Source: Aphodovivens avicola
GTDB taxonomy: Bacteria; Actinomycetota; Coriobacteriia; Coriobacteriales; Eggerthellaceae
DNA: 64,000 nucleotides
NCBI GenBank assembly: GCA_018712515.1
Contig: DVGW01000044.1
Span: 1 to 64,000 of the forward strand
Reading direction: 5' to 3'
The notes under the pieces were generated by a model. That model did no database searches and was not told the DNA's origin. It worked only from the letters and a program-made list of their open reading frames with translations. Positions 8,208 through 17,116 of the stretch are shown here, in pieces; positions within the stretch are counted from its first letter, which is position 1; each line of letters opens with the position of its first letter. A program made the translations under genes and the position numbers.

Positions 8208-8399
8208 CCTCCCGCTTTGCCCGACCGCGCCGTCAACGCCGGCCGGGCGGCCTCGTTCGCCCAAACAGTTCCGTAACAGACCGATCCGCCGCGCGTCCGC
8301 GTTCCGTCGTGCCGCTATACTCTTGCCCGTGAACATCCGAGAGGGCGGCCCCGTCGCAGCCCCTCCCCGCCGACAGACAGCAACGCAGGAGCATCGCGC

Positions 8400-9650
8400 A
8401 TGACCGACCAGCCCATCCCCGCGGAGGGACCCGCGCTCAGCGACGCCGCGCCCGAAAAGCGCCGCATCCCGCTGATTGCCAAGGTCTACGGGGTGCTGTG
8501 CATCCTGAGCAGCACGGCGGTCCTCACCATCGCCGCCGTCATCGCCGTCGGGTTCGTCTGGGCGTTCGTCCACGGCGGGGTCGACATCGACATCCAGACC
8601 TCCGCCGCCAACATCATCATATTCGCCGCCCAGATGGCGCTGTTCGTCGCGTTGTTCGTGCTTTTGCTGGTGCTGGGCATCAACCTGCTGCGGAACCGCC
8701 GCCGCGGCGCCGCGCAGACCGCCGAGGCCGCCGCGTTCGTCACGACGGGCGTCATCGCCTGCGACATCATGCTCAACGGCATCAGCGAGGTGGGCATCCC
8801 CATCCTCGTGATCCTGGTCGTCTCCATCGTACTCGCCTCATGGCTCGACCCGTCGCTGATCCAGGAGCGCGAGCTCCAGCGCAAGCTGCGCGACATGGAA
8901 GCGCGTGAGCAGGCCGAGGAGGGCACGCTCGGCCTCGACGAGACCGGCAAGGGCTACATCACGCTGAACTTCTTCAACCTGTTCTGGATCTTCGTCGTGG
9001 CGAGCATCATCGGGCTCGTCCTGGAGACCATCTATCACTTCGCGGTGGTCGACCCCGGGCACTACCAGGATCGCGCGGGGCTTCTGTTCGGCCCGTTCTC
9101 CCCCATCTACGGCGTGGGCGCGGTGCTCATGACCATGGCGCTCAACCGGTTCCACAAGGCGCCGCTCGCCGTGGTGTTTTTGGTGAGCGCGGTCATCGGC
9201 GGCCTGTTCGAGTTCTTGGCGAGCTGGTTTTTCCAGTTCGCATTCGGCATCCTGGCGTGGGACTACACCGGCTCGACCCTGTTCGGGCTGTGCCCCGATC
9301 CGATCGCGATTCTCTTCCAAGGGCGCACGAGCGCGCTGTTCATGTGCATGTGGGGCGTGCTGGGCGTGGCGTGGATCAGGCTGCTCCTGCCGTGGATGCT
9401 GCACCTGGTCAACCTGATCCCGTGGAACTGGCGCTACACGCTCACGGCGGTGTGCGCGGCGCTCATGGTGGCGGATTGCGTGATGACGCTGCTGTCGTTC
9501 GACTGCTGGTACGAGCGCATGGCGGGCAACGCGCCCGAATCGGCGATGGAGCAGTTCATGGCGCGCAACTTCGACAACGCCTACATGGCCGAGCGCTTCC
9601 AGAGCATGTCGCTCAACCCCGAGGACGCCACCCGCAACGCGCTGCCGTAA
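8400..9650 (+). CDS. Multi-spanning membrane protein with CmpB-type putative ABC permease domain
   Basis: 416 residues. Residues ~25-160 hold four hydrophobic segments, ~160-180 a charged helix (QERELQRKLRDMEAREQAEE), and ~185-345 a second membrane domain with the signature FGPFSPIYGVGAV and ASWFFQFAFGILAWDY typical of the 'putative ABC transporter permease' family (PF06541). The family name is historical; no ATPase partner is encoded nearby and a transport role is unproven. RBS AGGAG lies 9 bases before ATG. A TATACT -10-like box is at 8316-8321 without a convincing -35. 8208-8399 otherwise holds nothing recognised. Confidence 0.75.
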   Translation: MTDQPIPAEGPALSDAAPEKRRIPLIAKVYGVLCILSSTAVLTIAAVIAVGFVWAFVHGGVDIDIQTSAANIIIFAAQMALFVALFVLLLVLGINLLRNRRRGAAQTAEAAAFVTTGVIACDIMLNGISEVGIPILVILVVSIVLASWLDPSLIQERELQRKLRDMEAREQAEEGTLGLDETGKGYITLNFFNLFWIFVVASIIGLVLETIYHFAVVDPGHYQDRAGLLFGPFSPIYGVGAVLMTMALNRFHKAPLAVVFLVSAVIGGLFEFLASWFFQFAFGILAWDYTGSTLFGLCPDPIAILFQGRTSALFMCMWGVLGVAWIRLLLPWMLHLVNLIPWNWRYTLTAVCAALMVADCVMTLLSFDCWYERMAGNAPESAMEQFMARNFDNAYMAERFQSMSLNPEDATRNALP

Positions 9651-9681
9651 CGGCGCACGCCTGCCTGCGCCCCGCGTGCGC

Positions 9682-10170
9682 CTACGCTCCCGCGAACCCC
9701 TCGTCCTCTGCGAGATCGTCGCCGTCGGCGGCGGCGGTGGCGAGGGCGTCGCAGCGCTCGTTCTCGGGATGGCCGGCGTGGCCCTTCACCCAGACGAACT
9801 CCATCCGATGCGGCTCCTTCGCCGCAAGCAGGCGCTTCCACAGGTCGGGGTTTTTGACGGGCTCCTTTTTGGCGTTCTTCCAGCCGCGCTTGAGCCAGCC
9901 GTCCACCCAATGCTGGTTGAACGCGTTGACCACGTACTGGGAGTCGGAGTACAGCGTCACCTCGCACGGGCTTTTGAGCGCCTCGAGCGCGACGATCACG
10001 CCCAAAAGCTCCATGCGGTTGTTGGTGGTCAGGCGGAAGCCCTGCGAGAGCTCCTTCTCGTGCACGCGCCCGTTGCGATCGATGAACCGCAGGATCGACC
10101 CGTAGCCCCCCGGTCCCGGGTTCCCCCGCGACGATCCGTCGGTGAATACGTCCACGTGCAACATCGTCAT
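9682..10170 (-). CDS. rnhA: Ribonuclease HI
   Basis: 162 residues, close to the E. coli enzyme's 155. Acidic catalytic residues are in place: D11 (FTDGSSRGNPGPGG), E in NNRMELL, D in LYSDSQYV and D in NERCDALA. The handle region WLKRGWKNAKKEPVKNPDLW is present, so it is a type-1 HI enzyme that removes RNA from RNA-DNA hybrids. ATG 10170 follows AAAGGGA; an ATG two codons downstream is an alternative. It lies beyond metG with the compound hairpin element between them. The C-terminal ~10 residues are an acidic tail. Confidence 0.96.
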   Translation of the reverse strand: MTMLHVDVFTDGSSRGNPGPGGYGSILRFIDRNGRVHEKELSQGFRLTTNNRMELLGVIVALEALKSPCEVTLYSDSQYVVNAFNQHWVDGWLKRGWKNAKKEPVKNPDLWKRLLAAKEPHRMEFVWVKGHAGHPENERCDALATAAADGDDLAEDEGFAGA

Positions 10171-10191
10171 GCTCCCTTTCGTATGCAAAAA

Positions 10192-10420
10192 CAGCGAGAG
10201 GCGCTGGGGTGCCCCGAATTCGCGAGATCGTGAAGACGAAGCGCGCTTCGATACGCATCGAACGAGCCCTCTGGCTTGCTCGATCCCCATCCATGCGCCC
10301 GAGCGGGCGCGTCCTGCGCAACCGAATCGCGCAGGACCTTTCGCGATCACGCGAAGGCGGGGTGCGCCAGCGCCTCGCAGCGGCTGCCCGGCCCGTCGGC
10401 TGGCGGGCGGACGGGCTCCG
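10192..10420 (-). repeat. Stop-codon-proximal compound hairpin element, copy 1 (after metG)
   Basis: Starts immediately after the metG stop and ends at CTCGCTG (complement at 10192-10198). It has a GC-rich hairpin near the stop and then a long imperfect stem whose outer arms are GAGGCGCTGG...CCAGCGCCTC with an inner GCGCGCTTCGATACGC region. It matches the copies after hisA, hisB, the MtaA-like gene and cobO in plan and orientation relative to the gene. It fills the 250-bp gap between metG and rnhA; no gene is seen in it. Confidence 0.7.
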
Positions 10421-12541
10421 CTAGAACTGCGATTCGTGCTTCTTGAAGAAGTCGAAGCGCGGGGGCAGCTCGCGGACGGGGTGGGCGCCGGCGGTGATCT
10501 CGCCGGCGGAGCACAGCTCGTCCATGTCCTCGAAGTCGTAGTTCCAGCTGAACAGGTCCTCAGACGCGAAGTCCAGGTAGTCGCAGATCATCTCGCAGCC
10601 CTTCGGCACCACCGGATGCATCAGCAGGCACGCCACGCGCAGCAGGTAGAACGAGTCGAGCAGCACCTGGCGGCGCATCGCGTCGTCCTCGGTGTTGGTC
10701 GCCTCGCGGATGCCGTCGGCCCAGCGCTTGTTGGCCCAACGGATGAACTCGTCCATCTGGGACATGATGGCGTGCAGCTCGACGCGGTGCATCGTGAAGT
10801 CGTAGGTGCGCATGGTGTCGTGCACCTTGTCGATGCATTCCTGCGTCGGGCGGCCGAGCGGCATGCAGCCGTCGAAGTTCTTCTGCGCCTCGTAGAAGCA
10901 GCTGCGCGCCAGGCGGTTGAACACGTTCGTGAGCAGCGCGCCCTCCTTGAGCACCGGATCGGCGACGCGGGGATCGGCCTTCTCCTCCTCGGTGGCGAGG
11001 AACGGCTTGGGCTTGAAGCCGACGGATTTCTGATCCAGGCCCAGCGCCAGGAAATGCGCGCGGAGCTGCTCGACCGTGTAGTGGTCCAGAAGCTCGTCGG
11101 CCGAGGGCGGCTTGACCGCACCGGACGAGGAGGCCTTCTTGTTGCCGAACAGGATGTGGTGGTTGGCGATCAGGCGCGTCTGGCGCAGGGGCGCGTCGGT
11201 GGGCTCGCCCGTCACCATGTCGCGATCGCGCAGCGCCTCCCACATCGCGGTCTGCGCCACGCCGTAGAAATACAGGTTGTCCTGGCCGATGAACTGGTAG
11301 ACCTGCGCGTCGGGCGAACACCACCAGTCGCGCCAGCTGCCGCGCGGCAGCCCCAGCTCGTCGTTGGCGGCCATCGTGAACGAGATGGGCGCCCACAGGC
11401 TCTCGGGCCAGCACCACACCGTCAGACCCTCGACGTCCTCGATGACCGGCGCCGCCACGCCCCACTCGATGTTGCCCGTGATGCGGAACGGCACGAGCGC
11501 CTTGCCCGTGCGGAAGCGCAGGCCCGCCTCCTCCATCACCGAGCGCGCGGCATCGCGGTCGTCGATCGTGGCGAACTCGACCTCGAAGCTCTGCTTGCCC
11601 TTCTCGGCCTCGCGCAGCGTGTGCGCGGGCAGCTTGGCGGCGATGGCGTCGAACTGCTCGCGCAGCTCGTTTTTCACGTACATGATGGGCGGTGCGAGGA
11701 ACTCCTCGATGACCTGGGGGACGATGGCGCGCATCTCCTTGTCCTCGCGCAGATCCACCACGTAGCCGCGCAGAAACTCCGAGAACGCCGGCAGGTCGAA
11801 GTACCAGTTCTCCACCGGGCGCATCTCCGGCACCGTGCCGGTCAGCGTGGACTTGGGCGCGATGAGGTCCTCGGGCGCGTAGCTGTGGCCCAGGTCGCAC
11901 TCGTCGGCGTAGCCGTGCTCGGACTTGCAGCCCTGCACGGGGCAGCGCCCCACGACCTGGCGGCCGTTGAGGAACGTGTTCGCCTGGGTGTCGAAGAACT
12001 GCAGCGTGGAGCGGCGATGCAGCACGCCGGCGTCGTAGAGCGCCTTGATGAAGCGCTCGCTCACCGCCTGGTGCACCGTGCCGGCATGGCCCAGGCCCGA
12101 CCCCTCGTAGATCGACAGGCTGATGTCGTAGGCGTCCAGCGTCGCCTTCTGGGCGTCGTGGTTGCGCTTGACGTACTCCCCGATGGTGCCGTCGAACGCG
12201 CCGGCGTCGACCAGCTTGCGGTAACCCTCGTTGATGGGCGAGCCGAAGCAGTCGGTGCCCGACACGAAGCGCACGTTCTGCGCCCCTATGCGGTCGCGCA
12301 AAAAGCGCGCGAAACAGTCCGCCGGGATGAACACGCCGGCGATGTGGCCGAAGTGCAGCGCCTTGTTGCCGTACGGCATGCCCGCCGTCACGACGGCGCG
12401 GCGGGGCCAGCTCACCTCGCGAGTGCTCTCGCGGCGCTCGAACGTCTCGGCCCAGCGGGCGGCGCGGGCGGCCGCCTCGGGGTCTTCGATCTCCGCGGCG
12501 TCGGCGACGCGCGCCTCTTCGTTATCGTGCAAGGGTTCCAT
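10421..12541 (-). CDS. metG: Methionyl-tRNA synthetase
   Basis: 706 residues. Class I catalytic domain with AGMPYGNKALHFGHIAG (the HIGH region is HFGH), VSGTDCFGSPINEGYRK, a zinc knuckle with four cysteines (CPVQGCKSEHGYADEC) and a KMSKS-loop variant NKKASSSG. The C-terminal half is the helical anticodon-binding domain; no tRNA-binding EMAP-type tail is evident. The first ~45 residues are an acidic extension before the Rossmann fold. The KMSKS loop lacks the usual Met, as in several actinobacterial homologues. Its start overlaps the end of sppA by 20 bp, so the two are probably cotranscribed. Confidence 0.92.
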   Translation of the reverse strand: MEPLHDNEEARVADAAEIEDPEAAARAARWAETFERRESTREVSWPRRAVVTAGMPYGNKALHFGHIAGVFIPADCFARFLRDRIGAQNVRFVSGTDCFGSPINEGYRKLVDAGAFDGTIGEYVKRNHDAQKATLDAYDISLSIYEGSGLGHAGTVHQAVSERFIKALYDAGVLHRRSTLQFFDTQANTFLNGRQVVGRCPVQGCKSEHGYADECDLGHSYAPEDLIAPKSTLTGTVPEMRPVENWYFDLPAFSEFLRGYVVDLREDKEMRAIVPQVIEEFLAPPIMYVKNELREQFDAIAAKLPAHTLREAEKGKQSFEVEFATIDDRDAARSVMEEAGLRFRTGKALVPFRITGNIEWGVAAPVIEDVEGLTVWCWPESLWAPISFTMAANDELGLPRGSWRDWWCSPDAQVYQFIGQDNLYFYGVAQTAMWEALRDRDMVTGEPTDAPLRQTRLIANHHILFGNKKASSSGAVKPPSADELLDHYTVEQLRAHFLALGLDQKSVGFKPKPFLATEEEKADPRVADPVLKEGALLTNVFNRLARSCFYEAQKNFDGCMPLGRPTQECIDKVHDTMRTYDFTMHRVELHAIMSQMDEFIRWANKRWADGIREATNTEDDAMRRQVLLDSFYLLRVACLLMHPVVPKGCEMICDYLDFASEDLFSWNYDFEDMDELCSAGEITAGAHPVRELPPRFDFFKKHESQF

Positions 12542-13760
12542 CGTTGTACAACTCCTTCAAAGCCTCCGCCACCGCATCGGAGGAAACATCGTTTTCGGAA
12601 AGAAGATCGAGCATCGCGGACAGCTCGTCGGTGTCCTGATCCAGCTCGATGACCGCATAGGAGGTCATGCCGGCGAGATCGGCGGCCTTTTCGATGGCGT
12701 CCTCCTTGGTGCCGATCTCGTCCGCCAGCCCGTTTTCGACCGCGTCCATGCCGGTGAACGTGAGGCCCGTCGCCAGCGCGCGCACCTCCTCGACGTCCAT
12801 GCCGCGGCCCTCGGCGACGTTTTGGATGAACACCTCGTTGATCTGGTCGACCATGTCCTGGTAGTAGGCGCGCTCCTCGTCGGTGAGCGGGCGCGTCCCG
12901 TACGTCGAGTCCTTGCTGCCGGCGCTGGTGATGTCCTGGATGTTGATGCCGAGCATGTCCATCAGCTCGGAGGTGTCGGTGATCTGGATCGCCGTGCCGA
13001 TGGCGCCGATCGACGTGCTTTTGGCCGTGAAGATATAGTCGGCCTGCGAGGAGATCTCGTAGGCGGCGCTCGCGTTGGTGGAGGCGCTCGACACCACGAC
13101 CGGCTTGCTGAACGCGCTCAGGTACTCCGCCATCTCCTCGCCGGCGGTCGCGACGCCGCCGCCCGAGTCGACGCGCAGCACGACCGCGCGGATATGCGGG
13201 CTGGCCTCAGCCTCGTCCAGCAGCGACTTGAGGCCCTCGGGGCTCGACGCGGTGCCGTCGTATTGGATGGTGCCGTCGATGGTGATGACCGCGACGGCGT
13301 CCTGCGTGAGCGCGTCGACCGCGTCGGAGGCGGACGTCGAGTACCCCATCGAGGACGTGAACAGCGACGTGCAGGAGTGCATGCCCATGGCGATCAGGAC
13401 GAACACCAGCACCACCGCCACCAGCGCCACGATCCACGCGCGGCTCTTCTTCTGCGGCGGCGCCGCCACGGGCGCGGCGGCATAGGGCGCGTACCCGGCG
13501 CCGATCGGAGGCACCGAGCGCCAGCCGGCGGGCGCGGGGGGAACGGCCTGCGGCGCGGACGCGGACGCAGCTGCAGACGCCGTCTGCGCGGCGGTCGTCG
13601 GCGCGGCGGCGGGCTCCGGCTGAGGGGTCCCGCCGGCGCCGGGGGCGCAGGACGCCTCCTGCGGGGATGCCGCCGGCGACGCGGACGTGGACGCGGGCGC
13701 GCCGGAAGCCTCCGGCTGCGAAGGCGCGGCGCTATTGTGCTCGTTGTTCTGCTCGGACAT
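12522..13760 (-). CDS. sppA: Signal peptide peptidase SppA with long Ala/Pro-rich N-terminus
   Basis: 412 residues. Residues 1-~105 are a low-complexity Ala/Ser/Pro/Glu cytoplasmic extension, followed by one transmembrane segment (WIVALVAVVLVFVLIAMGM, ~115-133) and an S49 peptidase domain (~155-385). The serine is in N-A-S-A-A-Y and the lysine in G-S-K-D-S, matching the Ser/Lys dyad of Bacillus-type SppA; SIGAIG and LTDEERAYYQDMVD are family landmarks. It degrades cleaved signal peptides in the membrane. RBS AGGAGGG is strong. It follows rho by 63 bp; a GGGGGCGC/GCGCCCCC hairpin at 13778-13799 lies between them and may attenuate read-through. Confidence 0.92.
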   Translation of the reverse strand: MSEQNNEHNSAAPSQPEASGAPASTSASPAASPQEASCAPGAGGTPQPEPAAAPTTAAQTASAAASASAPQAVPPAPAGWRSVPPIGAGYAPYAAAPVAAPPQKKSRAWIVALVAVVLVFVLIAMGMHSCTSLFTSSMGYSTSASDAVDALTQDAVAVITIDGTIQYDGTASSPEGLKSLLDEAEASPHIRAVVLRVDSGGGVATAGEEMAEYLSAFSKPVVVSSASTNASAAYEISSQADYIFTAKSTSIGAIGTAIQITDTSELMDMLGINIQDITSAGSKDSTYGTRPLTDEERAYYQDMVDQINEVFIQNVAEGRGMDVEEVRALATGLTFTGMDAVENGLADEIGTKEDAIEKAADLAGMTSYAVIELDQDTDELSAMLDLLSENDVSSDAVAEALKELYNDGTLAR

Positions 13761-13823
13761 GAACCCTCCTGAACCGAGGGGGCGCCGATGCGCGCCCCCC
13801 GATCGAATCCTGCGGTCTCCCGT

Positions 13824-15710
13824 TTACAGCTCCACCACCGAGTCCATCTTGGCGTGCTGGGCCTTCTTGGCCGTTCGCAGCAGGAACTCGGTGTTGTTGT
13901 CGGTCTGCTTGAGCGATTTGATGAGCATGTCCATGGCGCGCTCGGTGTTGTTGAGGTTCGCCAGGATGCGGCGCACCGCCCAGATCAGCGGCGCCTGCTG
14001 CGGATCGAGCAGCAGGTCCTCCTTGCGCGTGCCCGACGCCACCGGATCGATCGCCGGGAAGATGCGGCGGTCGGCCAGGTTGCGGTCGAGCTTGAGCTCC
14101 ATGTTGCCCGTGCCCTTGAACTCCTCGAAGATGACCTCGTCCATCTTGGATCCGGTGTCGATGAGCGCCGACGCCAGGATGGTGAGGCTGCCGCCGTTCT
14201 CGATGTTGCGCGCGGCGCCCAGGAAGCGCTTGGGCGGGTACAGCGCCGTGGAATCGACGCCGCCGGACAGGATGCGGCCCGAGGCGGGCTGCGCGAGGTT
14301 GTACGCGCGCGCCAGGCGCGTGATGCTGTCCAGCAGGATGACGACGTCCTTGCCGCATTCCACCAGGCGCTTCGCGCGCTCGATGACCAGCTCGGACACG
14401 GCGATGTGGTTCTCGGTGGGCATGTCGAACGTGGAGGAGATGACCTCGCCCTTGATCGAGCGCTGCATGTCGGTCACCTCTTCGGGGCGCTCGTCCACCA
14501 GAAGGCACATCAGGTGCACCTCGGGGTTGTTCGCCGTGATGGCGGAGGCGATGTCCTTGAGGATGGTCGTCTTGCCGGCCTTGGGCGGGCTGACGATCAG
14601 GCCGCGCTGGCCCTTGCCGATCGGCGACACCAGGTCGATCACGCGGGCGGTGACGGCGCTTTTGCCGTGCTCCATCCTCAGGCACTCGTCGGGATAGATG
14701 GGCGTGAGGTCGGCGAACTTGACGCGCGCGCCCAGCTCCTCGACCGGCGTGCCGTTGACGCTGATGATCTTCTGGATGGCGGCGTACTTCTCGTTCTCGC
14801 GCGCCGGACGCGTCTGGCCGCAGACCAGGTCGCCCTTGCGCAGGCCGTTGCGGCGGATGGTCGACAGGCCCACGTAGCAGTCGTTCTCGCTGGGCAGGTA
14901 GCCCTGCGTGCGCAGAAAGCCGTAGCCGTCTGCCAGGATGTCCAGGATGCCGCTGACCTCGATGAAGCCCTCGGCCTTCACGCTCGCCTCGTACACGGCG
15001 TCGACCAGCTCGGCCTTCTTGAGGCCGGCGGCGTCCACGCCGAGCTCGGCGGCTTTGGCGCGCAGGTCGGCGACCTTGAGCTTGGCGAGCTCCTCTTTGT
15101 TGACGCTGGGCTGCATCTCGCGCTGGCCGGAGCCGCGGCGCGGACGCTGATGGCGATGGCCCTGGTTGTCGTTGCGCTGGAAGCGCTGCTTCTGGCTGTC
15201 GTGACGCTGGGCGCGGTCGTGGCCGCCCTTCTTCTCGGCGTCGTTTTTGCGGGCGGGCTTGGCGGAACCCTCCCCCGTCGCATCGCCGGAGGCGGATGCG
15301 GCCTCGTCCTCGACGGCCGCCTTGCGCGGACGGCCGCGGCGGCGCGGCGCGGGCGCGGCTGCCTCGTCGGACGGGGCGGCGGAGGCGGGCTGCTCGGCGG
15401 CAGGCGCGGAGGCCGCGGCGCTTTCGGCGGGCGCGTCCTCGGCGTTCTTGCGCGGGCGTCCGCGGCGCTTGGCGGCGGGCTTCTCCTCGGTCGCCGGCTC
15501 CTCTGCGGCCGCCTTGCGCGGACGGCCGCGACGGCGCGGCGCGGGCGCGGCTGCCTCGTCGGACGGGGCGGCGGAGGCTTCCACCTGCTCGGAGGCGGTT
15601 TCGGATTTCGCGCGCACCGTGCGGCGGCGACGCGGGGCTGCGGCGGCCTCGCCAGCGGGCGCCGGCGCCGCGTCGGATGCGGGCGCCGCGGTCATCTGCT
15701 CTTCGATCAT
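13824..15710 (-). CDS. rho: Transcription termination factor Rho with AT-hook-like N-terminal extension
   Basis: 628 residues against ~420 for E. coli Rho. Residues 1-~200 are an Ala/Glu/Pro-rich extension with three RRGRPRK motifs, followed by a basic, Gln/Arg-rich stretch. The canonical part follows: helix bundle (~205), RNA-binding cold-shock-like domain (GILDILADGYGFLRTQGYLP), Walker A PKAGKTTILKD (~378), Walker B DVVILLDSIT, Q-loop and R-loop (LSGGVDSTALYPPKRF). Long disordered Rho extensions are typical of Actinobacteria. ATG 15710 overlaps the transaldolase stop (ATGA), so translation is probably coupled; ATG 15695 is an alternative. Confidence 0.95.
   Translation of the reverse strand: MIEEQMTAAPASDAAPAPAGEAAAAPRRRRTVRAKSETASEQVEASAAPSDEAAAPAPRRRGRPRKAAAEEPATEEKPAAKRRGRPRKNAEDAPAESAAASAPAAEQPASAAPSDEAAAPAPRRRGRPRKAAVEDEAASASGDATGEGSAKPARKNDAEKKGGHDRAQRHDSQKQRFQRNDNQGHRHQRPRRGSGQREMQPSVNKEELAKLKVADLRAKAAELGVDAAGLKKAELVDAVYEASVKAEGFIEVSGILDILADGYGFLRTQGYLPSENDCYVGLSTIRRNGLRKGDLVCGQTRPARENEKYAAIQKIISVNGTPVEELGARVKFADLTPIYPDECLRMEHGKSAVTARVIDLVSPIGKGQRGLIVSPPKAGKTTILKDIASAITANNPEVHLMCLLVDERPEEVTDMQRSIKGEVISSTFDMPTENHIAVSELVIERAKRLVECGKDVVILLDSITRLARAYNLAQPASGRILSGGVDSTALYPPKRFLGAARNIENGGSLTILASALIDTGSKMDEVIFEEFKGTGNMELKLDRNLADRRIFPAIDPVASGTRKEDLLLDPQQAPLIWAVRRILANLNNTERAMDMLIKSLKQTDNNTEFLLRTAKKAQHAKMDSVVEL
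15321..15577. repeat. 65-bp near-identical direct repeat inside rho
   Basis: 15321-15385 and 15513-15577 are identical except for one base. Each encodes S-D-E-A-A-A-P-A-P-R-R-R-G-R-P-R-K and is separated by a diverged third GRPRK unit. Such near-identity implies a recent internal duplication and makes this segment prone to unequal recombination and to assembly collapse. Confidence 0.9.
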
Positions 15711-16393
15711 GCGTTCAGAACCTTCTCCCAGTCCTTCAGGAACGTGTCGAGGCCGCGGTCGGTCAGCGGATGCTGCACGCACTTCTTCAGCGTGCCGAAC
15801 GGCACCGTGGCGATGTCGGCGCCCATGAGGGCGGCCTGCGTCACGTGGTTGGCGCTGCGGATCGACGCGGCGATGATCTCGACGCGCTCGCCGTTGACGG
15901 TGTCCTTGGTGAAGTCGTAGTTGCCGATGGCGGTCACGATGTTGGCGACCTGCTCCAGGCCGTCCTCGGAGATGTCGTCGAAGCGGCCCACGAACGGGCT
16001 GATGTAGCGCGCGCCGGCGCGGGCGGCCAGCAGCGCCTGGGGCACGCTGAAGCACAGCGTCATGTTCACGCGGATGCCCTCGTCGGCCAGCGTGCGGGTG
16101 GCGGCGAGGCCCTCCACCATCGTCGGGATCTTCACCACGACGTTGGGGGCGATGGCGGCCAGCTCGCGGCCGTCGCGCACGATCTCGTCGCGCGTCATGG
16201 CGACGCTCTCGGCGGACACGGGGCACTCGGGGCCCACGATGTCGCAGATGCGCTTGATGTGGTTGTGGAAATCGTCCAGCTTGCCGCCGATGCGGGCGTA
16301 CAGCGAGGGGTTGGTGGTCACGCCCGCCAGCGCGCCCCAGCTCGCAGCTTCTTTGATCTCGTCAAGATCGGCGGTGTCCAAAAAGAATTTCAC
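15707..16393 (-). CDS. tal: Transaldolase / fructose-6-phosphate aldolase family (TalC/MipB type)
   Basis: 228 residues, the short single-domain form. MKFFLDTADLDEIKEA, VTTNPSLYARIG and the Schiff-base lysine in VVVKIPT are present, as are FVGRFDDIS and NYDFTKDTV. It transfers or cleaves C3 units in the pentose phosphate pathway; aldolase versus transaldolase activity cannot be decided from motifs alone. GTG 16393 is chosen because AAGGAGG lies 6 bases upstream and the protein then starts exactly at the conserved MKFF. It overlaps rho at the 3' end. Confidence 0.92.
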   Translation of the reverse strand: MKFFLDTADLDEIKEAASWGALAGVTTNPSLYARIGGKLDDFHNHIKRICDIVGPECPVSAESVAMTRDEIVRDGRELAAIAPNVVVKIPTMVEGLAATRTLADEGIRVNMTLCFSVPQALLAARAGARYISPFVGRFDDISEDGLEQVANIVTAIGNYDFTKDTVNGERVEIIAASIRSANHVTQAALMGADIATVPFGTLKKCVQHPLTDRGLDTFLKDWEKVLNA

Positions 16394-16612
16394 CCTGGCC
16401 TCCTTCAAGATGTGTGGGTGGTTGAGCGGACATGCGCACGCGCGCACGGATTCCCAAAGAAAGATAACTAGAGGCAGATCCTATTCCAGATTATCATCGG
16501 TGACTCCGCTGGCGATACGCTTCAACGGAAACGAACTGCGCAAATGATACCGCATGCCCCCATTCGGGGCAAGCATGCGCCCGCGCCGTCCGCCGAATGG
16601 CGGACGCGCCCC

Positions 16613-16641
16613 TTCAAAACCCGCGCGACCCATGATAAAGT
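16613..16641 (+). promoter_or_regulatory. Promoter of the NOSP gene, likely leaderless
   Basis: -35 TTCAAA (16613-16618), 17-bp spacer, -10 TAAAGT (16636-16641). The ATG at 16649 is 7 bases after the -10 box, just where transcription should start, and no ribosome binding site fits. A GTCCGCC/GGCGGAC hairpin lies just upstream at 16588-16605. Confidence 0.5.
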
Positions 16642-16648
16642 AAGCCGT

Positions 16649-16996
16649 ATGAAACAAGACACGCCGAAAACCGCCAAGCGCCGCGAGCGCGAGAAGAAGA
16701 CGATCTCGCAGATGATCGCCATGCACTGCGCCGGCAACCACTCCGCCGACGCGCGCACCGAGCAGGCCTTCTGCGGAGAGCGCGTCTGCCCCGCCTGCGC
16801 CGAGCTGGACGCCTACGCCGTGCTGCGCACCCAGCGCTGCCGCAAGATGGACGTCAAGACGTCGTGCGAGGAGTGCGGCAACCACTGCTACGCGCCCGAG
16901 ATGCGCGAGAAGATCCGCGCCGCCATGCGCTACAGCGGCCCGCGCATGATCACGAAGCACCCGATCGCGGCGGTGCGCCACCTGCTGGGGAAATAG
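16649..16996 (+). CDS. Nitrous oxide-stimulated promoter (NOSP) family protein
   Basis: 115 residues, Cys-rich and basic. The conserved run CGERVCPACAEL, RCRKMDVKTSCEECGNHCY and the C-terminal RYSGPRMITKHPIAAVRHLL identify the NOSP family (PF11756). Cysteines are paired as in a metal- or cluster-binding protein, but no biochemical function is established for the family; the name comes from an expression observation in another organism. It stands alone on the plus strand with its own promoter and a strong hairpin terminator 19 bp after the stop. Confidence 0.8.
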   Translation: MKQDTPKTAKRREREKKTISQMIAMHCAGNHSADARTEQAFCGERVCPACAELDAYAVLRTQRCRKMDVKTSCEECGNHCYAPEMREKIRAAMRYSGPRMITKHPIAAVRHLLGK

Positions 16997-17014
16997 CCTC
17001 TTCGACGATGGAAA

Positions 17015-17050
17015 GAAGGGCCGCGGCGGTCTCCTCCGCCGCGGCCCTTC
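17015..17050. terminator. Perfect 15-bp stem-loop terminator
   Basis: Arms 17015-17029 and 17036-17050 (GAAGGGCCGCGGCGG and complement) with a 6-base loop. It has no T-run on either strand. It lies between the convergent NOSP and DUF169 genes and probably serves both. Confidence 0.7.
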
Positions 17051-17116
17051 CGCGTCCGGCGCGCGACGATGCGATCGCGCGCCCTTCGATCCGCTTCGTG
17101 AACGGACGGCCGTCCG

